A stretch of 45,920 bases of DNA from Singulisphaera sp. GP187 (lineage in GTDB: Bacteria; Planctomycetota; Planctomycetia; Gemmatales; Gemmataceae), in NCBI GenBank assembly GCA_945861245.1, contig CAMAUE010000028.1, forward strand, positions 1-45,920. Direction: 5' to 3'. Under the pieces are notes generated by a model, which saw only the letters and a list, made by a program, of their open reading frames with translations, made no database searches and was not told where the DNA came from. Of the stretch, positions 37,140 to 45,137 are shown one piece after another (the stretch's first letter is position 1; the number at the start of each line of letters is the position of its first letter). The position numbers and the translations under genes are program-made.

Positions 37140-38618
37140 ATGCGAGTCGGCATCATCGCGTTGTTGCAGGAATCGAACACGTTTATAAATGGCGAGACGA
37201 CGCTCGCGCATTTCGAGGCTGACATCTTGCTCGAAGGCGAAGCGGTGCGCACGCGGCTCGCCGACGCACATCACGAAGTCGGTGGGTTCTTCGTCGGACT
37301 CGCGGAGCAGAAGCTCGAAGCCGTGCCGATCTTCGCCGCCCGGGCGCTGCCGTTCGGCGTGCTGACCGCGGAAACTCTCGATGCGCTGGTGCGTCGGCTC
37401 GATGCGGCTCTCGACCGCGCGGGACCACTCGACGGGTTGCTCGTCGCTCCACACGGCGCGACGGTAGCCGCGAACCACGCCGATGCCGATGGATACTGGC
37501 TGACCCACCTTCGCCAGCGCGTCGGTCGCAAGATGCCGATCGTCGGCACGCTCGATCTGCACGCCAATGTGTCGCCGAAAATGATCGCAGCCTGCGACGC
37601 ATATATCGGCTATCGCACCAATCCGCATCTCGACCAACGCCAACGCGGCATCGAGGCGGCCCGGCTGATCGCGATGACGCTGCGCGGCGAGATCAAACCG
37701 ACGATGGCGGCGGCGTTTCTACCGCTCGCCGTCAACATCGAACGTCAGCTCACCGCCGAGCAGCCGTGCCGCGGCGTCTACGATTACGCCGACGCGCTGC
37801 TCGATAAGGAAGGCGTCGTGACCAACAGTGTGATACTTAGTTTTCCGTATGCCGACGTTGCCGAGATGGGGGCCTGCGTCATCAGCGTGACGAATAACGA
37901 CTTCGCCCTTGCCGAGGAAACCGCGCTCGGTCTGGGCCAATATTGGTGGGACCGCCGGCATGCGTTCGTCGGCCAAATGACGAGCATTACGGAAGCCTGC
38001 GACCGTGCCGCCAAACTCGATGGCCCGATCACGCTTCTCGACATGGGCGACAACGTCGGCGGCGGCTCGCCCGGCGACGGCACGCTGCTCGCCCACGCTC
38101 TCGCCAATCGCCCCGATCTCCTGCCGGCATGCGTCTGTCTCGCCGATGCCGATGCCGTGCAGAAGGCCATCGCGGCAGGCGTTGGCACGCGCGTCACGCT
38201 AACCGTAGGCGGCAAAACCGATGACCTCCACGGGCCACCCTTTGAAGCCGAGTTCACCGTGCAATCGCTCGGCGACGGCAAGTTCTCTGAAACCGAGCCA
38301 CGCCACGGCGGCTTCCTGCACTTCGATCAAGGCCCGACCGCGATCGTTGCCACCGACACCGGCTTGACCATCATGCTTACGACTCGCCGCATGGTCCCAT
38401 TCAGCATCAGGCAACTGACAAGCCACGGCGTCGACCTGTCAGCGTTTCGCGTGTTGGTTGCCAAAGGCGTCCACGCCCCGGTGGCAGCCTACGCACCCGT
38501 GTCGAAACACCTGATCCGTGTCGATACCCCTGGCGTGACATCCGCCGACATGACCCGGCTCGAATATAAGAATCGCCGCCGACCGATGTTTCCGTTTGAA
38601 CTGGATACGACGTGGTGA
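37140..38618 (+). CDS. M81-family metallopeptidase (MlrC-like)
   Basis: A 492-aa protein that begins MRVGIIALLQESNTF, with the ESNTF motif typical of the family, followed by LVAPHGATVAANHADADGYW, GTLDLHANVSPKM and GYRTNPHLDQ, which carry the probable zinc ligands. The second half contains LDMGDNVGGGSPGDGT. MlrC, the namesake, degrades linearised microcystin peptides; most members have unknown small peptide or amide substrates. GGAGACGG precedes the ATG at 37140. It diverges from the dipeptide-epimerase-like gene, so the three genes may handle related peptides. Confidence 0.85.
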   Translation: MRVGIIALLQESNTFINGETTLAHFEADILLEGEAVRTRLADAHHEVGGFFVGLAEQKLEAVPIFAARALPFGVLTAETLDALVRRLDAALDRAGPLDGLLVAPHGATVAANHADADGYWLTHLRQRVGRKMPIVGTLDLHANVSPKMIAACDAYIGYRTNPHLDQRQRGIEAARLIAMTLRGEIKPTMAAAFLPLAVNIERQLTAEQPCRGVYDYADALLDKEGVVTNSVILSFPYADVAEMGACVISVTNNDFALAEETALGLGQYWWDRRHAFVGQMTSITEACDRAAKLDGPITLLDMGDNVGGGSPGDGTLLAHALANRPDLLPACVCLADADAVQKAIAAGVGTRVTLTVGGKTDDLHGPPFEAEFTVQSLGDGKFSETEPRHGGFLHFDQGPTAIVATDTGLTIMLTTRRMVPFSIRQLTSHGVDLSAFRVLVAKGVHAPVAAYAPVSKHLIRVDTPGVTSADMTRLEYKNRRRPMFPFELDTTW

Positions 38619-38699
38619 CGGGATTGGAAGTCGAAAGATCACGAAACGGACACCGCAACTCAAGCCGAATCGACTTCCGACCCGAAGGAGCCGCGCATT

Positions 38700-38840
38700 A
38701 ATAACTTGAGCAATACACTTCTGCGGACGGATAGTGTAAGTCAATCCGCCAGGTTCGTCCAAGGCCGCCTTCACAAGCAATCCTTGTTCTGTCGTTGTGT
38801 TACTGATGAGGTTGACAATCATTTCGTAACTGGCCAGTGA
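38700..38840 (-). pseudogene. Remnant of an ISAzo13-family transposase
   Basis: The minus strand encodes SYEMIVNLISNTTTEQG followed by LLVKAALDE and then YTIRPQ. This resembles the C-terminal part of ISAzo13 transposases (pattern SYE.VVNLI..TTT.GL.V.A.LD, later WNYTI.P). The segment normally lying between these motifs is missing, and the frame runs on into the 3' end of the peptidase gene's opposite strand. It is therefore a decayed, internally deleted copy. The assignment rests on motif memory. Confidence 0.55.
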
Positions 38841-38940
38841 CCGACGCGACCAGCCGGCAGTCGAGGCCCGGCCGGCTGCGCCGTCCTGCGTTGCCTCGCT
38901 TACGCTTCGGGTTAGTGCTTTTGCAACGCTAAGATATCGG

Positions 38941-39006
38941 TTACGATCCGGAAGCGTAAGCGACGGATGGTTATGCCAGTCCGTCGCTTACGCTTCCGGA
39001 TCGTAA
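38941..39006. repeat. Perfect 27-bp palindrome, GCGTAAGCGA type
   Basis: Arms 38941-38967 and 38980-39006 are exact reverse complements. Its arms share CCGGAAGCGTAAGCGACGGA with the element at 5568-5626, more than 30 kb away, which shows recent spread or strong conservation. Confidence 0.92.
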
Positions 39007-39104
39007 ATCAAACATCCTACATTTAAGCTGTGACAGAGCACCAGGATCGTCAAAACGAAGTTGACGGAAATCCAAGTTGAACTCCCGATCGCCCTTTTCT
39101 CGCA

Positions 39105-40142
39105 TCACACCACTGCAAAATCCAACAGTCGCCGGGCGTTGCGTTGGTAGACCATCTCGATCACGTCCTCCGGAAGGCCCACACCTTGCAGCGTCGGCAG
39201 GGCGGGTTCACCCTCGGCAGGCTTCCAGTCGGCGTCGGCGATCGGGCTGGGGCCGTGCCAGGTGCTTTCCCAGAGCGTGCGTTGGCACCAGTATCGGCTC
39301 ACGTAATGCTCGCGAGTCAAGTGGTGGCGCGTCACCAGGTCCGTGCCAAACAGGAAGCGATCCGCTCGCCGCATCAACAGATCGCGATGGGCGTCGGCTC
39401 GCGGCGAGACCTCGCGCACTTGCCATTTGGTCGCGCTGGTGTCGATGTAAAATTGCGGATACTCGTCAAGCAACGCCTCGAGATGATCGGGATGCTCCGA
39501 ATCGCCGGCCATGTGGGCGCCGATCCAGGTCATGTCGGGGAATAGCTCCATCATGTGCTTCAGGCCGACATATTGATCCGCCTTCGTGCCGAACTTGGCG
39601 GCGTCGGCGTAGACGGTGCGGAACCAGGCATCGGGATCGGCGACGTGCACCATGACGAGCCGAACGCCCGCGGCACGTGCGCGTTGCACGGCTTCGATGC
39701 GCCAGGGCGCATCGATAATCAGGCCGCGATCCCGCCCGCGCGGCGCCGACCAGAGTTTCACGACTTTGACGCCAAGCTCGTAATACTGATCCATCATGCG
39801 ATAGACGTCGTCATCGCTTTCCTCGATGTTTCGCTTGTTAATCATCGCGTTGAAAACGAGCCGATCGCCCAGGCGATCGCGCAGCGGTTGGATATCGTCG
39901 AGCGGGCACATCGTCACAGTCTGCGTGACGCCGAAGTCGGCGGCAACATCGAGCATCAGCTCGGCCTGGTCGAGGCTCGCGCCGGGGCCAGACCCTAGTG
40001 GCGGCCCCGTCGCCGGATCGCCGGGCCGGGTGACCATGACGTGAGCGTGAAAGTCGATTATCGTGCCGTGGTACTCCAGGTGCGCGCGGTCGGCGTAGTT
40101 GATGCCGGTGACGTTGTATTCGGGGGCAGCGATGGGGTGCAT
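39105..40142 (-). CDS. Amidohydrolase-family metal-dependent hydrolase
   Basis: A 345-aa TIM-barrel hydrolase of the amidohydrolase-2 type. The first metal site is FHAHV (His32, His34). Later parts include VKLWSAPRGRDRG with the strand-5 Lys region, LVMVHVADPD, MTWIGAHMAGDSEHPD with further His residues, and FLFGTDLVTR, which supplies the Asp that activates water. Such enzymes hydrolyse or decarboxylate small ring or amide compounds; the substrate is not identifiable. The ATG at 40142 has GAGAGG upstream. The frame stays open to 40301, but those codons lie in a CACAGAGG repeat and are not part of the protein. Confidence 0.82.
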   Translation of the reverse strand: MHPIAAPEYNVTGINYADRAHLEYHGTIIDFHAHVMVTRPGDPATGPPLGSGPGASLDQAELMLDVAADFGVTQTVTMCPLDDIQPLRDRLGDRLVFNAMINKRNIEESDDDVYRMMDQYYELGVKVVKLWSAPRGRDRGLIIDAPWRIEAVQRARAAGVRLVMVHVADPDAWFRTVYADAAKFGTKADQYVGLKHMMELFPDMTWIGAHMAGDSEHPDHLEALLDEYPQFYIDTSATKWQVREVSPRADAHRDLLMRRADRFLFGTDLVTRHHLTREHYVSRYWCQRTLWESTWHGPSPIADADWKPAEGEPALPTLQGVGLPEDVIEMVYQRNARRLLDFAVV

Positions 40143-40250
40143 GTTGTGACCTCTCGGACAGTGATACTTGATCGAGAAGCCCAGGTGTGAGGTGCTCCGA
40201 ACCTCTGGGATAGGCCAATTTAAGGAAACTGTGTCAATCCAGAGCAGACT

Positions 40251-40377
40251 AACCACAGAGGCACAGAGGAAATGCGCAGAATTGTGAATTGATTTTGTCA
40301 CGATTCCGGTTGCTGATTCAGTTTCCCATTCCTCGCATTTTCTCTGTGCTCTCTGTGCTCTCTGTGCCTCTGTGGTT
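40251..40377. repeat. 127-bp element with CACAGAGG inverted repeats, second copy
   Basis: Arms 40251-40268 and 40360-40377 are exact reverse complements. The right side carries CTCTGTGCT-like units in tandem (40342-40368). The loop shares TTGTG..TTGA and TCACGATTC with the loop of the copy at 17185-17319, so both ends and interior are conserved. Confidence 0.82.
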
Positions 40378-40513
40378 CAATTGCATTTGCCTGACGTCGA
40401 TTTCGTAAGTTGGTGCCTGTGGGGTTCGGAGTACCTCACACTTGGGCTTGCGTGCTCAATTCCACCACATTGGTGGAACCGCAATATTCTATGAGCGAGA
40501 GTTGGAAAATGAG

Positions 40514-40550
40514 AAACGGCGTGCTGCCAATGGCTGGCAAACACGCCGTT
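40514..40550 (-). terminator. Hairpin terminator of the secreted protein gene
   Basis: AACGGCGTG (40515-40523) pairs with CACGCCGTT (40542-40550), and inner TGCCA/TGGCA (40525-40529, 40535-40539) extends the stem. On the minus strand it is followed by TTTCTCATTTT. It lies about 105 nt past the stop codon at 40656. Confidence 0.6.
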
Positions 40551-40655
40551 ACTTTAGGGCGTCATCGCGACGCCGAGGGAACAAATCGATCTTTCCGCTT
40601 GTGGCTTAGCTCGCACGTTGCCATGCGGCGGCTCGACTCACAAACGGAAATCATT

Positions 40656-41672
40656 TCAGTTATTCGGCAACGGCAGGCTTTGCAGCAGCTTGCCGAGGTT
40701 TTCAAAGGTGAGCCGAGCGTTAATGACGATATTCGGGCCTTTGGATGAGGCTCGCAAGGTGTTCATGACATCGGCGAGAACCTTGGCCTTCTCGTCGCCT
40801 TTGGCCATGTCGTCGACTTTGCCTTTGAACAGGGTGATGGCGAAGTTGATGCCAGCCGCGGTTTTATTGGCGGTGTCAGCATCTTTCATGTTGAGACCAA
40901 GCTGAACGTCGATGTCCTTTTGAATGGTGATCGCCGCGGAGAATCCGTCCATCTGTTTGATGGCTTCGACGGCCATCTTGGCTTGCGGTGCGCCTTCGGG
41001 GGCGTTCTCAGCAAGTTTGCCAAGCACCTTGCTGGTGGCGACAAAGCTGATGCTCTGTTTGGCCGTCACGGTTTGAAGGAGATTGGTGACGGTTTCGGAT
41101 TTGAACTTGCCCGCTCCTTTGGCGCCAGACCGTGCGACGGCGTCGCCGAAGTCTTTTTTGGTCAAGCAGGCGATCAGCGTCTTTTTGTTGAGGATACCGA
41201 CGAGCATCGACTTTTCGCCTTTGGGCGAAACCTCAAACGCCTTGGCGTTGCCGATCATGACGATCTTCAATCCGCCGCCGGCGTCTTTGCTGGCGTCGGT
41301 GAACGCGGCTTCAATCTTCTCGGCGTCGAAGGTGCCTTCGAGGAGGACGAAGCCTTCTTCCGGATTGCGATCCGCCGGGATCGAGATAGTGATCGTGGAA
41401 AGATCGCGGAAAACATCGAAGCCCGCTTTCTTCAGGTATTTCGCCAGGCCCTTTTCATCGAGCTGCTCATCAATCTTGCCCTTGGCAATGTCGAGGATCG
41501 CTTTGTTCGCCTTCACAACCTCGGACTTCATGATCTGCTGGAAATTGATCGTGACGACCAATTCGGAGTCCGGCGGCAGCAGGTTCGTTTGCTGAGCGCG
41601 AACGGACGTAACGCCTGTCATCATCGCCACAGTGCAGATCGCGGCCATCCATAGTTTTCGGCTGGTTTGCAT
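40656..41672 (-). CDS. Exported protein of unknown function (planctomycete type)
   Basis: A 338-aa protein with a signal peptide (MQTSRKLWMAAICTVAMMTGVTSVRA). The mature part begins LLPPDSELVVTINFQQIMKSEVV and alternates predicted strands and helices, with segments such as GFVLLEGTFDAEKIEAAF and KSMLVGILNKKTLIACLTKKDFGDAV. This layout (a statement about a limit value followed by per-item update) is common in secreted planctomycete proteins, but I know no function. AAGGAG lies 10 nt before the ATG at 41672, which rules out the longer frame. A terminator hairpin follows it. Confidence 0.72.
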   Translation of the reverse strand: MQTSRKLWMAAICTVAMMTGVTSVRAQQTNLLPPDSELVVTINFQQIMKSEVVKANKAILDIAKGKIDEQLDEKGLAKYLKKAGFDVFRDLSTITISIPADRNPEEGFVLLEGTFDAEKIEAAFTDASKDAGGGLKIVMIGNAKAFEVSPKGEKSMLVGILNKKTLIACLTKKDFGDAVARSGAKGAGKFKSETVTNLLQTVTAKQSISFVATSKVLGKLAENAPEGAPQAKMAVEAIKQMDGFSAAITIQKDIDVQLGLNMKDADTANKTAAGINFAITLFKGKVDDMAKGDEKAKVLADVMNTLRASSKGPNIVINARLTFENLGKLLQSLPLPNN

Positions 41673-41741
41673 CACAAGAAACTCCTTCGATAAAATTCGT
41701 GTAAATTCGCTACTTTCCATGGTGTATGAAATGATACCTGA

Positions 41742-41837
41742 GCAGGACGTTAAAGTTTCAAAAAAAATCGGCGAGGTCGGTGTTTAATTTTTTGCAGGAC
41801 GTTAAAGTTTCAAAAAAAATCGGCGAGGTCGGTGTTT
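41742..41837. repeat. Tandem repeat, two 44-bp copies with a 52-bp period
   Basis: Segments 41742-41785 and 41794-41837 are identical over 44 bp (each begins GCAGGACGTTAAAG and has an A-run). The 8-nt spacer is AATTTTTT. It lies upstream of the exported protein gene, in its likely promoter region, and may reflect slippage or a duplicated control site. Confidence 0.92.
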
Positions 41838-41841
41838 GGTT

Positions 41842-41897
41842 TTCCGCTTGCGGAGCGCTCGCAAGCTCCCATGCGAGCGCTAAGCCGCAAGCGGAGA
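41842..41897. repeat. Palindrome with a 3-nt deletion, AGCGCTAAGCCGC type
   Basis: Left segment 41842-41862 matches the complement of 41874-41897 except for loss of CTT. It starts 5 nt after the tandem repeat and ends 6 nt before the stop of the minus-strand propeller gene. Confidence 0.75.
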
Positions 41898-41903
41898 TCG
41901 CGC

Positions 41904-43127
41904 TTACTGCCGCTTTTGGTCCTCGATGCAATACAGATGTCGTTCGCCGCGGATGAAGATTTGGCCATTCGAGATCGCCGGCGAAGCAATGATCGGCTCG
42001 CCCATGGCGTTGTCGGCGAGTAACTCGAACTTGTCGCTCGCCCGGAAGACTTTAACCGCGCCTTCCTTGGTTGCCACATAAACGCGATCACCGCCGGCAA
42101 CGGGAGAGGCGTGGAACTGTTCGCCAAGGCGTTCTCGCCAGAGCTGCGTGCCTGTTTTGGCGTCATAGCAGGTGACAAAGTTGCGATCGCCGGGCAGGAA
42201 GATTAGGCCCTTGTAAAGTATGGGCGAGGGCACGAACGCCGATGCCTTTTTGTTCTTCCACAGCACATGCGTCTTGGTCAAATCGCCTCGGCTGCCGTCG
42301 AGTTTGATTGCCATCGTATTCTCGCCGGAAGCTGCGAAGACGATGTCGCCCAGGACAATCGGGCTGGGGATACATTGGAAATGCATGCCATCGACGCGCC
42401 AAAGTTCGCCGCCTTTGTCTGCGTCATAACTACGGACGAAGTTCGTGCCGAAGGTGATGATCTCTGTGCGGTCTTTGACTTTGACGACGAGCGGACTGGT
42501 CCAGTTGACGGACCCGGGCCGATCGGCTTTCCAGCGGTTGGCGCCGGTCTTCGTATCGACGGCAAGCAGATACGATTGCGACCAGTGATCGACTTGCACG
42601 AGCAGCATGTCGTTGAGCAAGATCGGCGACGTGCCCATGCCCCAGCGATTGCGGAACGAGCCGTACTCGTCGGCGAGCGAACGTATCCAGATGGGCTTGC
42701 CGTCAAAGTCGAGGGCGACGAGATCGCCGGTCCCGAAGAGGACGTAGACTGCCTTGCCATCGGTCGCAGGAGTCGGCACCGCCATGCCACCGGCGGGATA
42801 GAGATCCGTTGGCGATGACCCGAATAGCCGAGCATGCCAAAGCAGATGTCCGTCGGATCGGCGATAGCATTGCACATGGAGTTTATCGTTTTGTCGGCCA
42901 TCGGATGCCGTGATGAAGACGCGATCGTCCCACACGATCGGCTGACTTACGCCAGCGCCTTTCAGCTCGACCTTCCAGCGCACGTTCTTGGTATTCGACC
43001 AGTGCAACGGCAAGTTCTTCTCGGCCGATACGCCTGTGTTATTCGGTCCACGCCAGGCGGGCCAATTGTCGGCGTGAAGCAACGGTGACAACAGGCAAAG
43101 GCAGGCAAGCGCGAGAGTGCATCGCAT
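41904..43127 (-). CDS. Exported PQQ-like beta-propeller protein (BamB-like fold)
   Basis: A 407-aa protein with a signal peptide (MRCTLALACLCLLSPLLHA) and the start NWPAWRGPNNTGVS, a hallmark of secreted planctomycete propellers. Blades are visible as VQCYRRSDGHLLWH, LVALDFDGKPIWI, LLAVDTKTGANRWK, VRSYDADKGGELWR and VTCYDAKTGTQLWR. This is a full WD40/PQQ propeller with no catalytic quinoprotein signature, so a binding or assembly role in the periplasm is likelier than redox chemistry. GGAG lies 9 nt before the ATG. It is the third propeller protein of the window. Confidence 0.85.
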   Translation of the reverse strand: MRCTLALACLCLLSPLLHADNWPAWRGPNNTGVSAEKNLPLHWSNTKNVRWKVELKGAGVSQPIVWDDRVFITASDGRQNDKLHVQCYRRSDGHLLWHARLFGSSPTDLYPAGGMAVPTPATDGKAVYVLFGTGDLVALDFDGKPIWIRSLADEYGSFRNRWGMGTSPILLNDMLLVQVDHWSQSYLLAVDTKTGANRWKADRPGSVNWTSPLVVKVKDRTEIITFGTNFVRSYDADKGGELWRVDGMHFQCIPSPIVLGDIVFAASGENTMAIKLDGSRGDLTKTHVLWKNKKASAFVPSPILYKGLIFLPGDRNFVTCYDAKTGTQLWRERLGEQFHASPVAGGDRVYVATKEGAVKVFRASDKFELLADNAMGEPIIASPAISNGQIFIRGERHLYCIEDQKRQ

Positions 43128-43304
43128 GGCGTCGGCTCCAAAAGCAGCGTGAAGGCGCAGCGTTATTCTACGAAATGAACGTGTTTAGGGGACGTTGGCC
43201 AACGGGGCAGAGGGAATGGTATAGGGAATCGCCAAAGACAACATCGTTTGCTTCGCTTGGTGCAGGCCGTGTCAACATATTTGCACAGGACGGGTAACGC
43301 GAAT

Positions 43305-43718
43305 TTACCGCGCCGGTGTACGGATCAATTCGAGCCGCACGACACCGGCTTTGTCGATGCGGTGAAACTCGCGTGTCAGGTCGCGCCGCACGGGGAGTTC
43401 GTTCTCGCCGGCGACGGTCGCTTCAACGGTTACGGTAAATGTTTCGCCCTTGGACTTCGTCACCTGGATACGCACTCTGCCATCGGGCTGCCAATCGGTG
43501 CGCTCGTCGGTGAAGGCGGCGCCAGAGGCCAACAATCGGGCGGCGGCGAATTCGACGCCGGCCCGGGCGAGGTTGTCCGCTTGCAGCTGGCGTTCACGCT
43601 GATGGAGAAATCGCCGTTGCGATACCATTTGCAAGGTAACGACGGACAACACAATCGCCAGCACCGCAAGAACGACTAACACGGTTATTGCTGCCATGCC
43701 TTGTCGCTGGGTCGTCAT
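43305..43718 (-). CDS. Pseudopilin-like membrane protein (GspK/PilX-type)
   Basis: A 137-aa protein with a short basic leader and a hydrophobic helix (about 8-30, MAAITVLVVLAVLAIVLSVV), followed by a helix with RQLQADNLARAGVEFAAARLL as in the large minor pseudopilins. The leader lacks the canonical GFTLxE site, which fits the GspK/PilX side of the family. It is the last gene of a three-gene set; its start overlaps the preceding stop by 4 bp. With the two upstream genes it would form the tip of a type II secretion or type IV pilus-like fibre. Confidence 0.7.
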   Translation of the reverse strand: MTTQRQGMAAITVLVVLAVLAIVLSVVTLQMVSQRRFLHQRERQLQADNLARAGVEFAAARLLASGAAFTDERTDWQPDGRVRIQVTKSKGETFTVTVEATVAGENELPVRRDLTREFHRIDKAGVVRLELIRTPAR

Positions 43719-44221
43719 CGCTGGTCTCCTCCGATCGCGGCGGCGAGTTCCAGGGCTTGGTCGGCCAAGTCCTGTCCCTCGCGTGTCCGGTGTAGGCGAA
43801 GTCGGACAAGCTTTTCGCCTCCGACCAGATGTACGAAGTCAATTCGCACGTCTTTGGCATCGATCTGGACGACGCGCTCGCTGAGTTCGTCGGCTGCAAA
43901 GACCGACCGCCAAAGCGAGCCGTCTTTCCATTGGTACACGATTTGGGTCTGGTTCTTCAGGCTCAAGATCAAGGTCCGCTCGTCGGCCTGGAGGTCTTGC
44001 CAATTCGCCAAGGTATTCTCGGCCTTGGCGACATCGTCGCGGAATTCATCGGCGAGTCGGCTGATCTGCAGGAGTCGATCGAAGCTAACGGTTTGCGCGT
44101 GCTCCGTTTCCAGCGTGAGCTTGAGCAGCACCGCCAAGATGCCGCCAAGTATCGCTAATACGCCAATGACGACGAGAAGTTCCACCAAGGTAAAACCGGA
44201 CCGGCGTTGCGCTGGTGTCAT
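43715..44221 (-). CDS. Prepilin-type pseudopilin (GspJ-like)
   Basis: A 168-aa protein with a class III signal: RRSGFTLVELLVVIGVLAILGG (residues 7-28), in which the prepilin peptidase cuts after Gly and methylates the new N-terminal Phe; the Glu at +5 is present. The remaining beta-rich part is the globular domain. By length and position between the other two genes it is probably the GspJ-like minor pseudopilin. It overlaps both neighbours by 4 bp, so all three are translated as a unit. Confidence 0.82.
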   Translation of the reverse strand: MTPAQRRSGFTLVELLVVIGVLAILGGILAVLLKLTLETEHAQTVSFDRLLQISRLADEFRDDVAKAENTLANWQDLQADERTLILSLKNQTQIVYQWKDGSLWRSVFAADELSERVVQIDAKDVRIDFVHLVGGEKLVRLRLHRTREGQDLADQALELAAAIGGDQR

Positions 44222-44670
44222 GACGCACCTCCCGCCGATTTCGCGTTGCGTGGTCCGACGACGGTCGTCAGGCGTACGCTCCAGAGCGGTTGATCGTCCG
44301 CCTCTCGCCAGAGAACTTCGACCGAAACAACCTTGGCGTTCGGCGCTTTCGCATCCGGGCCGACGGCAATCACCAGTTTCCCGGCTGGCAGCAATTCGGA
44401 CATTACTGATGGCACACTCTGAGCCTTCGCCCAGTCGGCGTCAAGTTTTGCGAACGGTTCCGCGCGTGCCGATTCGAGCACGTTTGCTGCTAGTTCCAGT
44501 GCCGCCTGACGCGCGGCCGACTTCGCCCGTTCGCGCAGACTAACGATGACGACCTGGGCGATAATGACACTGACGACGGCGACGATGGCGAGCGCGACCG
44601 TAACCTCGACGACGGAGAAAGCGGTTCGACGGTAAGGATGTTGGTTACCTGGCATCTTGGGGTTACTCAT
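44218..44670 (-). CDS. Prepilin-type pseudopilin (GspI/PilV-like)
   Basis: A 150-aa protein with a prepilin-like N-terminus RRTAFSVVEVTVALAIVAVVSV (about 14-35). Ala replaces the usual Gly before Phe at the cleavage site, while the conserved Glu at +5 remains (FSVVEV), so processing may still occur. The globular part includes LELAANVLESARAEPF, typical of GspI/PilV. It is the first gene of the three. No secretin, ATPase or prepilin peptidase gene lies in this window, so the machine they belong to is encoded elsewhere. Confidence 0.75.
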   Translation of the reverse strand: MSNPKMPGNQHPYRRTAFSVVEVTVALAIVAVVSVIIAQVVIVSLRERAKSAARQAALELAANVLESARAEPFAKLDADWAKAQSVPSVMSELLPAGKLVIAVGPDAKAPNAKVVSVEVLWREADDQPLWSVRLTTVVGPRNAKSAGGAS

Positions 44671-44761
44671 GAAGGACGGGCTAGGCGAATCGCATCCTAC
44701 TTCGTCGCCGCTGACCGTTTATTTTTCGTAAAGCGGAAAAAACATGCGATTTCATGGAATG

Positions 44762-44791
44762 AGTATAACGAAATGATTTTCAAAAAGCTAA
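44762..44791 (-). promoter_or_regulatory. Possible promoter for the pseudopilin operon
   Basis: On the minus strand TATACT (44762-44767) is preceded by TTAGCT (44786-44791) with an 18-bp spacer. The start codon at 44670 would be about 85 nt downstream. The -35 match is weak. Confidence 0.4.
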
Positions 44792-44820
44792 TGAAAGGTA
44801 TAGAATCCATCCCAAGTTTG

Positions 44821-44850
44821 TTGACAATTGTTGACACTTGTTAACGATTG
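44821..44850. promoter_or_regulatory. Three 10-bp phased TTGACA-like repeats
   Basis: TTGACAATTG, TTGACACTTG and TTAACGATTG follow one another without a gap. A 10-bp period places each unit on the same face of the helix, as in operator arrays for a DNA-binding protein. Each unit is also a -35-like hexamer. It lies between divergent transcription units. Confidence 0.5.
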
Positions 44851-45137
44851 CTTACTTCATAAAATGAGACGGTGTAAGGCTGCTCAAAATAGGATTCATA
44901 TGTACACGGCGAATCGGATAGCGACGGCTTGTACGAGCCTGTGAATATTAAATGTAGTTCTATGAGGCGGCACTAACCAAAATGGGATCGATCGTAGCGG
45001 TCGCGCCGTGATTGCCGACGATTCGTCTGACATTGATGGCCGTTCGTGGAGTTCGCTGTTCCGAAGTTTTGGGGGATTTGGTACGATTGGGGGAGATGGA
45101 CAGAATCCCAAACAATTCGTCGCCGGAGCGTTCCCCC

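Larger units (their letters stand above)
38619..39104. other. 486-bp gap with decayed transposase and palindromes
   Basis: The gap contains a degraded ISAzo13-like transposase fragment, a solitary palindrome arm (about 38892-38910, TGCCTCGCTTACGCTTCGG) and a perfect 27-bp palindrome (38941-39006). No functional gene is supported. Confidence 0.6.
40143..40655. other. 513-bp gap with repeat element, terminator and degenerate palindrome
   Basis: The gap holds the second copy of the CACAGAGG element (40251-40377), a hairpin terminator for the minus-strand gene (40514-40550), and a degenerate AGCTAAGCC-type palindrome (about 40591-40613 with 40630-40652). An open frame of 112 codons at 40410-40748 crosses these and is not supported. 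Confidence 0.6.
44671..45137. other. 467-bp divergent intergenic region, partly AT-rich
   Basis: This gap separates the pseudopilin genes (minus) from the final SDR gene (plus). It contains a possible minus-strand promoter, three 10-bp phased TTGACA-like repeats and an AT-rich stretch (about 44730-44870). No gene or long palindrome is seen. Confidence 0.6.

Noticed and set aside
38439-38822. 127-codon minus-strand open frame as an intact gene
   Set aside because: Only its first about 40 codons look like a known protein (transposase remnant); the rest is antisense to the peptidase gene.
40143-40301. N-terminal extension of the amidohydrolase
   Set aside because: These codons translate part of the CACAGAGG element; the ATG at 40142 with GAGAGG upstream is the better start.
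40410-40748. 112-codon plus-strand open frame
   Set aside because: It spans a terminator hairpin and a degenerate palindrome and enters antisense sequence of the next gene.
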